A DNA stretch of 64,000 bases from Leifsonia shinshuensis (GTDB lineage Bacteria; Actinomycetota; Actinomycetes; Actinomycetales; Microbacteriaceae): positions 620,001 to 684,000 of the forward strand of contig NZ_JAHHZQ010000004.1 of NCBI RefSeq assembly GCF_022606355.1. Direction: 5' to 3'. Shown in pieces: positions 1 through 7,816 of this stretch. The first letter of the stretch is position 1. Each line of letters starts with the position of its first letter. A model generated the notes under the pieces. It was given only the letters and a program-made list of their open reading frames with translations, ran no database searches and was not told the DNA's origin. The position numbers were made by a program, and so were the translations under genes.

Positions 1-1
1 C

Positions 2-268
2 CGGGCGGCGTTCGAACAGCGCAACCCGTCGATGGTGCCCTTCGACCGCGACTTCCAGGAGCAGGCGATCCGCGCCTTCCTCCTGCTCGACGCGCACGAC
101 GACGATCTGCCGCTCGGAGCACTGATCTGGAATGCCATCCCGGCTCTCGCCCTGATGCTCATCTTCTTCGTCGGGTCGATCGTGCGGCGGCGCTGGGTCT
201 ACGCGGGAGTGCTGGCCATCCTGCTCACGCGCGCCGGCATCGTGTTCGCGACGGCTCCCGCGCGCTAA
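2..268 (+). CDS. C-terminal fragment of an unidentified membrane protein
   Basis: The reading frame is open from the first bases of the window and ends at TAA 266-268, so this is the 3' end of a gene that begins upstream. About 89 residues are visible. A soluble acidic stretch (DAHDDD) is followed by two hydrophobic segments separated by an RRRW loop, ending near the terminus in FATAPAR. I do not recognise the family. The internal ATG at 32 lies in the same frame and is unlikely to be the real start. It is followed after 3 nt by a tiny membrane-peptide ORF, with which it may form an operon. Confidence 0.6.
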   Translation, partial: RAAFEQRNPSMVPFDRDFQEQAIRAFLLLDAHDDDLPLGALIWNAIPALALMLIFFVGSIVRRRWVYAGVLAILLTRAGIVFATAPAR

Positions 269-271
269 TTC

Positions 272-379
272 ATGTACTACCTCTTCGCCTACCTCGTCGG
301 CGGGGTGGTGGTCCTCTACCTCGGCCTGCGAGGGCTCGACCGCGTCCTGCCGTCGCCCCGCGCGCGCCCGGACGCGTAG
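272..379 (+). CDS. Possible 35-residue single-pass membrane peptide
   Basis: An ATG begins 3 nt after the stop of the upstream membrane-protein fragment and the frame runs to TAG 377-379. The product is a hydrophobic helix (residues about 2-20, YLFAYLVGGVVVLYLG) followed by a short basic, proline-rich tail (RVLPSPRARPDA). Spacing suggests translational coupling to the preceding gene. It resembles small accessory subunits of membrane complexes in general shape only; no family is recognised. The region ends just before the convergent mrp gene. Confidence 0.4.
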   Translation: MYYLFAYLVGGVVVLYLGLRGLDRVLPSPRARPDA

Positions 380-386
380 ACCACGG

Positions 387-1550
387 CTAGCGCAACGACA
401 AGCCGAGCTTCCGACCGGCGAGCCCGCGCGCACGCGTCGCCAGCTGCTCCGCGACGCCACGGATCGCGGCGGCCGCCGGGTCCTGCGGGTCGGTGACGAC
501 GATGGGGGCGCCTGCGTCGCCGCCGGCACGCAGCGGGACGCTCAGCGGCACGCTCACCAGCAGCGGCACCGGCTCGTCCTGACCGGCACTCAGCCGGCGC
601 GCGACCTCGGCGCCTCCGCCGCTGCCGAACAGCTCGAGTACGCTGCCGTCGGGCTGCGCCAGGCCGGCCATGTTCTCGATGACGCCGGCGATGCGCTGAC
701 CGGTCTGCCGGGCGACCACCCCGCTGCGCTCCGCGACGTCCGCCGCCGCCGGCTGCGGTGTCGTGATGACGAGAACCTCCGCCTGCGGCAGCAGCTGGCC
801 GACCGAGATCGCAACGTCGCCGGTGCCTGGCGGCAGGTCGAGCAGGAGCACGTCCAGGTCGCCGAAGAAGACGTCGCCGAGGAACTGCTGGATGGTTCGG
901 TGCAGCATCGGCCCGCGCCAGGCGACCGCGGCGGAGGCCGAGTCGACGAACATCCCGATCGAGATCACCTTCACGCCGTAGGCCACAGGGGGCAGGATCA
1001 TGTCGTCCACGCGAGTCGGACGCACCGCGACGCCGTCGGCGTCGGTCAGCCCGAGCAGGCCGGGAACGGAGAAGCCGTGCACGTCGGCGTCCACCACCCC
1101 GACGCGCAGGCCGCGCTCGGCGAGCGCGACGGCCAGGTTGGCCGTGACGGTGGACTTGCCCACACCGCCCTTGCCGCTGGTGACGGCGTAGATGCGCGTC
1201 AGGGAGTCGGGCCCGAACTGCTGCACCCTGGCCGCGCGGCCCCCGCGCAGCTTCTCGGTGAGCGCAGAACGCTCGGCGGGCGACATCACCGAGACGTCGA
1301 CGGTCACCGCGGTGACGCCGGGCACGGCGGCGGTGGCGGCGCGCACATCGCGTTCGATGGCATCGGCGGCGGGGCAGCCGACGATCGTGAGCTTCACGCG
1401 TACGGTCGCGGCGCCGGCCGCGTCGACCTCCACACCGCCGATCATGTCCAGCTCGGTGATCGGCTTGCGGATCTCGGGGTCGAGGACGCCGCCCAGGGCG
1501 CGCTCCACGAGTCGGGCGAGGTCGGGATCAGGCACGCGCGCGGCCGCCAT
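387..1550 (-). CDS. mrp: Mrp/NBP35-family iron-sulfur cluster carrier ATPase
   Basis: 387 residues. An N-terminal DUF59/MIP18-like domain (about 10-90, with LGGVLDPEIRKPI) precedes a P-loop ATPase carrying the deviant Walker A GKGGVGKST (about 129-137) and the family signature VLLLDLPPGTGD. Members bind and transfer Fe-S clusters to apoproteins in the cytosol. The usual CxxC of the NBP35/ApbC C-terminus is not evident, so cluster binding by this copy is not directly supported. The start overlaps the end of the DUF1003 gene by 23 nt, making the third gene of a coupled minus-strand trio. The same grouping (MgtE-N/CBS protein, DUF1003, Mrp) is known in other actinobacteria, including mycobacteria around Rv1229c-Rv1232c (from memory). 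Confidence 0.93.
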   Translation of the reverse strand: MAAARVPDPDLARLVERALGGVLDPEIRKPITELDMIGGVEVDAAGAATVRVKLTIVGCPAADAIERDVRAATAAVPGVTAVTVDVSVMSPAERSALTEKLRGGRAARVQQFGPDSLTRIYAVTSGKGGVGKSTVTANLAVALAERGLRVGVVDADVHGFSVPGLLGLTDADGVAVRPTRVDDMILPPVAYGVKVISIGMFVDSASAAVAWRGPMLHRTIQQFLGDVFFGDLDVLLLDLPPGTGDVAISVGQLLPQAEVLVITTPQPAAADVAERSGVVARQTGQRIAGVIENMAGLAQPDGSVLELFGSGGGAEVARRLSAGQDEPVPLLVSVPLSVPLRAGGDAGAPIVVTDPQDPAAAAIRGVAEQLATRARGLAGRKLGLSLR

Positions 1551-2052
1551 CGTCGGGCTCGACCTTCTCGAGATCCTCCAGCAGCGCGCGCAGCTCGGCC
1601 CGGATGAAGTCCTTGGTGGCCATGTCCTTGACCGCCAGGCGCAGCGCGACGACCTCCCTGGCCAGGTACTCGGTGTCGGCGAGGTTGCGCTCTGCGCGCT
1701 GGCGGTCCTGCTCGATCTGCACGCGGTCGCGATCGTCCTGCCGGTTCTGCGCGAGCAGGATGAGCGGGGCCGCGTACGAGGCCTGCAGCGAGAGCACCAG
1801 CGTGAGCGCGATGAACCCGAGCGCGGCCGAGTCGAATCGCCACGAGTTCGGGGCCAGCGTGTTCCAGAGCATCCAGGCCGCCACGAAGATGGTCAGCCCC
1901 AGGACGAACCAGGGGGTGCCCATGCCCCGCGCTATCCACTCCGTGAACCGGCCGAACCGGTCGCTCTGCTCCACCCGGTCGCGCCGGGGGAGCACCGATG
2001 TGCGGAGGCCCTTCGGGGCGTCCAGGCTCGCGTCCTGCCTACCTCGTGCCAC
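1528..2052 (-). CDS. DUF1003 family membrane protein
   Basis: 174 residues, GTG start. After a basic N-terminus (RRDRVEQSDRFGRFTEWIARGMGTPWF) come two hydrophobic helices (about 48-68 and 74-98) separated by the short NTLAPNSWRFD loop, then a long charged helix (QNRQDDRDRVQIEQDRQRAERN) predicted as coiled coil. This is the standard DUF1003 arrangement. Function in the family is not established. Its 5' end overlaps the MgtE-N gene by 14 nt and its 3' end overlaps mrp by 23 nt, so it is very likely co-translated with both. The neighbour with CBS domains suggests a membrane-associated sensing or ion-related module; that is inference. Confidence 0.88.
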   Translation of the reverse strand: MARGRQDASLDAPKGLRTSVLPRRDRVEQSDRFGRFTEWIARGMGTPWFVLGLTIFVAAWMLWNTLAPNSWRFDSAALGFIALTLVLSLQASYAAPLILLAQNRQDDRDRVQIEQDRQRAERNLADTEYLAREVVALRLAVKDMATKDFIRAELRALLEDLEKVEPDDGGRARA

Positions 2053-3352
2053 CTGCGCCCCTCCTTCCGTTCACGATGCGGATACTGCCGGTCTCGTCGG
2101 ACGGCGCTTTCACGGGCTCGTCCTCGTCTTGGCTTCGCCAGTCGTCGGGGAGCAGATAGTCGAGGATGTCGTCGATGGTCACCACCCCGACGAGCCGATG
2201 CTTCTCGTCGACCACCGGGACGGAGACGAGGTTGTAGCTGGCGAGGATGCGCGAGACCTCGGCAGCCGAGGTGTCGGCGGTCACCGGCTCCAGACTCGGA
2301 TCGAGGAGTGTGCCGAGGCGCACGTGCGGCGGATACCGCAGCATCCGCTGGAAGTGCACCACACCGAGGAAGCGTCCGGTGGGAGCCTCGAACGGCGGCA
2401 GGGTGACGCACACGGCGGCGCCGAGCGCCGGCGCGAGCTCGTGCCGGCGGATCAGGGCGAGGCCCTCTGCCACGGTGGCGTCGGCCGAGACGATGATCGG
2501 CTCGGTGGTCATCAGGCCGCCGGCGGTCTCCGGCGCGTAGCTGAGAAGCATGCGGACGTCCTCCGCCTCCTCCGGCTCCATGAGCTCCAGGAGGTGCTCT
2601 CCGCGCTCGTCGGAGAGCTGCGCGATGAGGTCGGCCGCGTCGTCCGGCTCCATCTGGTCGAGCACGTCGGCGGCGTGGTCGTCGTCGAGACGGGACAGGA
2701 TCTGCACCTGCTCGCTCTCCGGCATCTCCTGCAGGACGTCGGCGAGGCGGTCGTCGGGGAGCTCTTCCGCGACCTCCAGCATGCGCTCTTGCGGGAGGTC
2801 GAGGAGCGTGTTCGCCAGGTCGGCGGCCTTCAGCTCCGAGTAGGTCGCGATCAGCTGTTCAGCGGACTGCGCCTCGCCGCGCGCCTGCTTCTCGCGCACC
2901 TCGCTCCAGGTCGCGAAGGTCGTCGGGCCTTTGCCGAACGGCGAGGAGCCGGTCTTGGGTCGTCGCACGAAGAGCTGGCTGACCGCCCACTCGCCGGTGT
3001 CGGACTCCTCGATGGCGACATCCTCGATGGTCGCCTCTCCCGTGCCGTCGGTGAAGACCACCTTGCGGCCGAGCAGCTCGGCGATGACCCGGACCTCGCC
3101 GCCGCGCTGCTCGAAGCGGCGCACGTTGATCAGTCCGTTCGTGATGATCTGCCCGCTGGAGATGCTGGTCACACGTCCGATCGAGAGGAACACGCGGCGC
3201 TTGCCCGGGATCTCCACGATGAGCCCCACGACGCTGGGCGGATCGTCTTTGCGATACACGACCAGGACGTCGCGGACGCGTCCGACTCGGTCGCCGACCG
3301 GATCGAACACACTGGTGCCGGCCAGTCGGGCGACGAAGATGCGGGTGCTCAC
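2039..3352 (-). CDS. MgtE N-domain and CBS-domain protein without a channel domain
   Basis: 437 residues. Residues about 1-130 look like a PRC-barrel-type domain (VGRVRDVLVVY, repeated near TGEATIEDVAI). They are followed by an MgtE-N superhelical domain (about 165-275, with repeats such as LPDDRLADVLQEMPESEQVQILSRLDDDHAADVL broken into LxxLP/AADVL units) and a pair of CBS motifs ending in VTIDDILDYLLP. The five-helix MgtE magnesium channel that normally follows is absent, so this is a soluble regulatory protein and not a transporter. In MgtE these domains sense magnesium; the ligand here is unknown. First gene of the MgtE-N, DUF1003, mrp operon. Confidence 0.88.
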   Translation of the reverse strand: MSTRIFVARLAGTSVFDPVGDRVGRVRDVLVVYRKDDPPSVVGLIVEIPGKRRVFLSIGRVTSISSGQIITNGLINVRRFEQRGGEVRVIAELLGRKVVFTDGTGEATIEDVAIEESDTGEWAVSQLFVRRPKTGSSPFGKGPTTFATWSEVREKQARGEAQSAEQLIATYSELKAADLANTLLDLPQERMLEVAEELPDDRLADVLQEMPESEQVQILSRLDDDHAADVLDQMEPDDAADLIAQLSDERGEHLLELMEPEEAEDVRMLLSYAPETAGGLMTTEPIIVSADATVAEGLALIRRHELAPALGAAVCVTLPPFEAPTGRFLGVVHFQRMLRYPPHVRLGTLLDPSLEPVTADTSAAEVSRILASYNLVSVPVVDEKHRLVGVVTIDDILDYLLPDDWRSQDEDEPVKAPSDETGSIRIVNGRRGAGGTR

Positions 3353-3408
3353 GACTAATAACTTAAGCCCTTCCGGCCGGGCGGACGGTGAGGATGGGAG
3401 AATGGGGC

Positions 3409-4020
3409 ATGACCACTCCCAGCCCGCTCGGCGGACGAAACCGGATGCTCTTCCCGACGATGCCTCGGGGAGAGGTCGTGGCCACCTACGAGACGTACCT
3501 CGACGCGCAGCAGGCGGTGGACGTTCTGGCTCGCGCCGACTTCCCCGTCGACAAGGTGTCGATCGTCGGCAGCGACCTCAAGAGCGTCGAGCGCGTGACC
3601 GGAAAGCTGACCTGGGGCCGTGTCGCGCTGGCGGGTGCGGCCTCCGGTGCCTGGCTCGGCATCTTCTTCGGCCTCCTGCTGCTCATCTTCTCGCCGACCG
3701 TGAGCTACGCCTTCGTGATCGCGGCCGTGCTCATCGGCGCCGGGTTCGGGATGCTGTTCGGCATCGTGTCGTACGCGATCAACCGCCGACGCCGCGACTA
3801 CACCTCCGTGATGCAGGTGATCGCCACGAGCTACTCGGTGCTGGTCGACCCCGACCTCGTCAACCGCGCACGCAACCTCCTCGGCGCCGAGCCGGACATC
3901 GCTCCCGCGTCCGGCGGGTGGGCGCAGCCGCAGCACCCGTCCGACCCGCCGCCGGCGCCGCCGACCGGCGACGACGAGCGCCCTCCGGCGCCGCCTGCCC
4001 CGCCCGCTCCGCCCGCCTGA
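3409..4020 (+). CDS. General stress protein 17M-like (YflT-fold) membrane protein
   Basis: 203 residues from the ATG at 3409, chosen because GGGAG lies 8 nt upstream; a GTG at 3388 would add seven residues. The N-terminal half has the 17M/YflT pattern (VVATYETYLDAQQAVDVLA, then VSIVGSDLKSVERV). Two glycine-rich transmembrane segments follow (about 83-105 and 108-128), then a soluble tail ending in a proline-rich run (PPAPPTGDD...PPAPPAPPAPPA) that is probably disordered. Homologues are linked to general stress in Gram-positive bacteria, without a known biochemical activity. Convergent with the aminopeptidase gene; a 55-bp palindrome separates them. Confidence 0.83.
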   Translation: MTTPSPLGGRNRMLFPTMPRGEVVATYETYLDAQQAVDVLARADFPVDKVSIVGSDLKSVERVTGKLTWGRVALAGAASGAWLGIFFGLLLLIFSPTVSYAFVIAAVLIGAGFGMLFGIVSYAINRRRRDYTSVMQVIATSYSVLVDPDLVNRARNLLGAEPDIAPASGGWAQPQHPSDPPPAPPTGDDERPPAPPAPPAPPA

Positions 4021-4027
4021 GACCAGC

Positions 4028-4082
4028 GAAGGGCACGTGAACGCCCCTGAAACCGAGTTTTAGGGGCGCTTACGTGCCCTTC
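4028..4082. terminator. 55-bp palindrome between convergent genes, probable bidirectional terminator
   Basis: Arms of 21 nt (4028-4048 and 4062-4082) pair with 19 matches around a 13-nt loop containing TTTT. The left arm begins GAAGGGCACGT and the right arm ends ACGTGCCCTTC. It lies between the tail-to-tail stress-protein and aminopeptidase genes, so a bidirectional terminator is the natural reading. A second 55-bp palindrome with the same outer ends occurs at 17400-17454, so it may also be a copy of a repeat family. Confidence 0.75.
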
Positions 4083-4094
4083 GTGCTAGGTGTG

Positions 4095-5624
4095 TCAGCT
4101 GAGGCGTCGCACCCACGCCTCCACGTCGTCCGCGGTGCGGGGGAGTGCGATCGAGAGGTTCTCTGCGCCGTCGGCGGTCACGAGGATGTTGTCCTCGATG
4201 CGCACGCCGATACCGCGGAACCGTTCGGGGACCGTCAGGTCGTCGGGCTGGAAATAGAGCCCCGGCTCGATGGTGAAGACCATGCCGGGCTCCAGCACGC
4301 CGTCGAGGTACATCTCCCGTCGGGCCTGGGCGCAGTCGTGCACGTCGAGTCCGAGGTGGTGGCTAGTGCCGTGCACCATGTAGCGCCGGTGGTGCTGGTT
4401 GTCGGCCTGCAGCGCCTCCTCCGCGGTCACCGGCAGCAGCCCCCACTCGGTTGTGCGGCGGGCGATCACCGCCATCGCAGCGGCGTGGATCTCGCGGAAC
4501 CGGATGCCGGGACGCACGATCGCGAACGCGGTGTCCGCGGCCTCCCTCACCGTTTCGTAGACCAGGCGCTGGGTCTCGGTGAACGTGCCGTCGATGGGGA
4601 AGGTCCGGGTGATGTCGGCGGTGTAATAGCTGTCGACCTCAACGCCGGCGTCGAGCAGGATCAGGTCGCCGGGCACCACGGGTCCGTCGTTGCGCGTCCA
4701 GTGCAGGATGCACGCGTGCGGTCCGCTGGCGGCGATCGTGTCGTAGCCGACCGCGTTGCCGTCCGCGCGGGCGCGCCCGTTGAAGACGCCCTCCACGAGC
4801 CGCTCGCCCCGCGGGTGGGCGATGATGCGCGGGAGGTCGGCGATCACGTCGTCGAAGCCGGACGCGGTCGCGGCGATGGCCGCGCGCAGCTCGGCGACCT
4901 CGAAGGAGTCTTTGACCAGGCGCAGCTCGGACAGGTCGCGCGCGAGAGCGTCGTCGTCGCCGTGGTCCTCGGGGTCGAGGTCGGCGCCCGCTTCGGCGGC
5001 GAGGACCAGCCGTGTCGCATCGACGCGGTCGGTCAGGTCGGGGTCGGCCTCCCGCAGCACGAGGGTGGCGGCGTCGACCGCGTCGAGCACGGCCTCCACG
5101 TCGGCGATCCCGCGGGTCGGCAGGCCGAGGTCGCCGGCGACCTGTGCGAGCGAAGGCCGGGGGCCGATCCAGAACTCGCCGATCTCGGGGTTGGCGTAGA
5201 ACTCGTCGGAGTCGCGGCCCGCGCGCTCCCGGAAGTAGAGGGTCGCATCGTGTCCGGAACCGTTCGGCTCGAGCACCAGGACGCTGCCGGGCTCCGAGTC
5301 CGAGCCCCAGCCGGTGAGGTGCGCGAAGGCCGAATGCGCGCGGAAGGAGAAGTCCGTGTCGTTGGAGCGCTGCTTGAGCCGACCGGCCGGGATGATCAGC
5401 CGGCGCCCGGGGTACAGCTCGGATACGCGTGCGCGGCGCGCTGCAGCGTAGGACGCCTGCTCGCGGGCACCGGGGACCACCTCCGGGCGCTCCGCCCAGT
5501 CGCTGCCGATGTATGCGCGGAACGCGTCCGAACCGGGCGTGGTCGACCGGTTCTCGGTGGCGCGCGGGGCGTCCTGCTCTGTGCTGGCGGGTGCGGTGGT
5601 GTTCTCGGACGACATGCCGACCAT
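4095..5624 (-). CDS. pepP: Xaa-Pro aminopeptidase (M24B, PepP-like)
   Basis: 509 residues from ATG 5624, supported by AGGAG 7 nt upstream; MSSEN at 5615 is an alternative. The enzyme removes N-terminal residues that precede proline. An N-terminal creatinase-like domain (GRRLIIPAGRLKQRSNDTDF) precedes the pita-bread domain. Metal ligands are visible: the two aspartates of LLDAGVEVDSYYTADITRTF, the histidine of the GTSHHLGLDVHD segment, the glutamate of FTIEPGLY and that of GVRIEDNIL. This complete set indicates an active dinuclear metallopeptidase. It is cytosolic, with no signal peptide. Its start is only 15 bp from that of the divergent PHP gene. Confidence 0.95.
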   Translation of the reverse strand: MVGMSSENTTAPASTEQDAPRATENRSTTPGSDAFRAYIGSDWAERPEVVPGAREQASYAAARRARVSELYPGRRLIIPAGRLKQRSNDTDFSFRAHSAFAHLTGWGSDSEPGSVLVLEPNGSGHDATLYFRERAGRDSDEFYANPEIGEFWIGPRPSLAQVAGDLGLPTRGIADVEAVLDAVDAATLVLREADPDLTDRVDATRLVLAAEAGADLDPEDHGDDDALARDLSELRLVKDSFEVAELRAAIAATASGFDDVIADLPRIIAHPRGERLVEGVFNGRARADGNAVGYDTIAASGPHACILHWTRNDGPVVPGDLILLDAGVEVDSYYTADITRTFPIDGTFTETQRLVYETVREAADTAFAIVRPGIRFREIHAAAMAVIARRTTEWGLLPVTAEEALQADNQHHRRYMVHGTSHHLGLDVHDCAQARREMYLDGVLEPGMVFTIEPGLYFQPDDLTVPERFRGIGVRIEDNILVTADGAENLSIALPRTADDVEAWVRRLS

Positions 5625-5639
5625 TCTTCCACTCCTAGG

Positions 5640-6515
5640 ATGGAGGGCATGGCTGCGCAGCGACGGTTCCGCGGGCCCGTCGACCTCCACACGCACTCGA
5701 GCGTGTCGGACGGCACGGAGACCCCCGCCGAGCTCGTGCGCGCCGCTGCCGTCGCGGGGCTCGGTGCCGTCGCGCTCACCGACCACGACTCGACGGCCGG
5801 CTGGGCCGGGGCCGCCGGTGCGGGGGCGCAGGTCGGGGTGACGGTGATTCCGGGGATGGAATTGTCGACGCGCGTCGAGTTCGCCAGCGTCCACATGCTC
5901 GGCTACCTCTTCGATCCCGCCGACGACGCCCTCGTCGCCGAGACGCTGCGGATCCGGGAGGGTCGGATGCGCCGCGCAGAGGACATGGTGCGCCGCATCG
6001 CCGAGGACTACGACGTCACCTGGGACGACGTGCTCGCCCAGGCCACCGAGGGCGCGACCGTCGGTCGCCCGCACATCGCCGACGCCCTCGTCGCGCGTGG
6101 CCTGGCCGAAGACCGCAGCGCCGCGTTCGCCGGCATCCTGCATTGGCGCAGCGGCTACTTCCAGCCGCACTACGCGCCGGATCCGATGACGGGGATCCGT
6201 CTCATCCGGGGCGCGGGAGGTGTACCCGTGCTGGCGCACCCGGCGACGAGCAGCCGGGGCGTGATCCCGGAGCAGCGACTGCGGAGGCTGGTCGACGCCG
6301 GACTGTTCGGCCTCGAGCTCGACCACCGCGAGAACCGGCCGGAGGGCGTGGCCGAGCTGCGCCGCTACGCCGAGAAGTACGGCCTCGCGATCACCGGCTC
6401 CAGCGACTACCACGGCGCGGGCAAGCCCAACCGGTTGGGGGAGAACACGACCGATCCGGCCGTCGTCGACCGGATGATCGAAGAAGCGACAGGCGCGGCG
6501 CCCTTCTACGCGTGA
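5640..6515 (+). CDS. PHP-domain phosphoesterase, TrpH/YciV (RNase AM)-like
   Basis: 291 residues from ATG 5640 (ATG 5649 is also possible). PHP metal motifs are complete: DLHTHS (H17, H19), LTDHD (48-49), GMELST, RPHIA, LAHPATS and GSDYHG near the C-terminus followed by GKPNRLGENTTD. The last motif is typical of the TrpH/YciV group, whose characterised members hydrolyse 3',5'-nucleoside bisphosphates (for example pAp) and trim short RNAs from the 5' end. It is cytosolic and probably a three-metal enzyme. Divergent from pepP with 15 bp between the start codons, which leaves no room for a conventional promoter and leader for both genes. Confidence 0.9.
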   Translation: MEGMAAQRRFRGPVDLHTHSSVSDGTETPAELVRAAAVAGLGAVALTDHDSTAGWAGAAGAGAQVGVTVIPGMELSTRVEFASVHMLGYLFDPADDALVAETLRIREGRMRRAEDMVRRIAEDYDVTWDDVLAQATEGATVGRPHIADALVARGLAEDRSAAFAGILHWRSGYFQPHYAPDPMTGIRLIRGAGGVPVLAHPATSSRGVIPEQRLRRLVDAGLFGLELDHRENRPEGVAELRRYAEKYGLAITGSSDYHGAGKPNRLGENTTDPAVVDRMIEEATGAAPFYA

Positions 6516-6565
6516 GCCGAACCTGCGGTTAGCCTGGTCGGCGGGGATCGGGAAGCGAGGTTCGA

Positions 6566-7720
6566 GTGGCTCGGCGAGTCTGGACGTCTTCGATCACGGT
6601 TGCAGCGCTGGTTTGCGCACTCACGGTGGCGGGCGGCGCGACACCCGCGAACGCGGACAGCTACCCCTCGTGGGACGACGTGCAGGCCGCCAAGGCGAAC
6701 GCGGCCGCCGCACAAGGCGAGGTCGACCGCATCAACGCCCTGCTGACCTCCCTGCAGACGGCGGCGAACGCCGCAGGCGACCTGGCCGTGAAACGCCTCG
6801 GCGAGTACGGCCAGGCGGAGGCCGCCCTGAAGACAGCGACGGCCAGGGCGCAGGACATCGCGCAGCAGGCGCAGGCGGCAGCCGCGAAGGCCGACCAGCT
6901 GCGGGCCGAGAGCGGCAAGTTCGCGGCGCAGCTGACGCGCTCGGGGACCTCCGACGTGTCGATCAGGCTCTTCCTCGGCGGCGCAGGGGCACCCCGTGCG
7001 TCCACGACGGGCGGGGCCCAGCCGTCGCTGCTGTACCAGCTCGGCGCGATGTCCCGGCTCGCCGACCAGGCGTCGAGCATGTTCGCCCAGGCCGCAGCGC
7101 AGAAGAATGCGGCCGCGGCGCTGAGCGACCAGGCGACGGCGGCGCAGAAGATCCGCGATCAGCTCGACAAGGACGCGCAGAAGGCACTGCAGGTCGCGAC
7201 GGCTGCGAAGGCGGCGGCGGACGCGCAGCTGGCCGACCAGAAGCAGCACGCGAACACGCTGTACGCGCAGCTGGCGTCGCTGCAGAACACCGAGGCGTCG
7301 GTGGAGCAGAAGTACGCCGCGGGCGTGGCGGCCGCGCAGGCCGCGCAACAGGCCGCCAACAGCGGGGGCGGCTCCGACGGCTTCGCACCGCCGCCCGGCA
7401 TGAACGTCGACCCGGCGGCGGCGCAGGCCTACGCATCCAGCCGACTCGGCGCGTTCGGCTGGGCGCAGGACCAGATGGGCTGCCTCATCAAGCTGTGGAA
7501 CCACGAGTCGGGGTGGCGCGCCGACGCGTACAACAGCTCGAGTGGCGCCTACGGCATCCCGCAGTCCCTTCCGGCCAGCAAGATGGCCTCCGCCGGCTCC
7601 GACTGGATGACCAACCAGAACACGCAGGTCGACTGGGGTCTCGACTACATCAACCGCGCCTACGGATCGCCGTGCGCGGCCTGGAACTTCGAGATGAGCC
7701 ACGACCCCAACTGGTACTGA
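6566..7720 (+). CDS. Secreted coiled-coil protein with C-terminal transglycosylase-like domain
   Basis: 384 residues, GTG start after GAGGT. A signal peptide (basic MARR, hydrophobic core to about residue 26, cleavage near ANADS) precedes a long Ala/Gln/Lys-rich coiled coil (about 36-265). A Gly/Ser/Pro linker leads to a compact C-terminal domain (about 290-384). That domain has the lysozyme-like pattern NHESGW, SSSGAYGIPQ, then W-GLDYI-RAYG, ending CAAWNFEMSHDPNWY; the glutamate of HESGW is the likely catalytic acid and two cysteines may pair. Predicted to act on peptidoglycan outside the membrane, as in SLT/Rpf-like actinobacterial proteins. A strong hairpin terminator follows. Confidence 0.88.
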   Translation: MARRVWTSSITVAALVCALTVAGGATPANADSYPSWDDVQAAKANAAAAQGEVDRINALLTSLQTAANAAGDLAVKRLGEYGQAEAALKTATARAQDIAQQAQAAAAKADQLRAESGKFAAQLTRSGTSDVSIRLFLGGAGAPRASTTGGAQPSLLYQLGAMSRLADQASSMFAQAAAQKNAAAALSDQATAAQKIRDQLDKDAQKALQVATAAKAAADAQLADQKQHANTLYAQLASLQNTEASVEQKYAAGVAAAQAAQQAANSGGGSDGFAPPPGMNVDPAAAQAYASSRLGAFGWAQDQMGCLIKLWNHESGWRADAYNSSSGAYGIPQSLPASKMASAGSDWMTNQNTQVDWGLDYINRAYGSPCAAWNFEMSHDPNWY

Positions 7721-7745
7721 GCGTCCACCCCAACGGCTGACAGGA

Positions 7746-7777
7746 AACGCCGCCTGCCGATCTCGGCAGGCGGCGTT
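7746..7777. terminator. Hairpin terminator after the transglycosylase gene
   Basis: Perfect 15-bp arms (7746-7760 and 7763-7777; AACGCCGCCTGCCGA and its complement) with a minimal loop, located 25 bp after the plus-strand stop and before the convergent helicase stop. There is no long U-tract on the plus side, but position and stem strength support termination, possibly in both directions. Confidence 0.75.
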
Positions 7778-7816
7778 CTCCGTCTGTTCGCGGGGGTCAG
7801 TCCGTGACGGTCGGCC

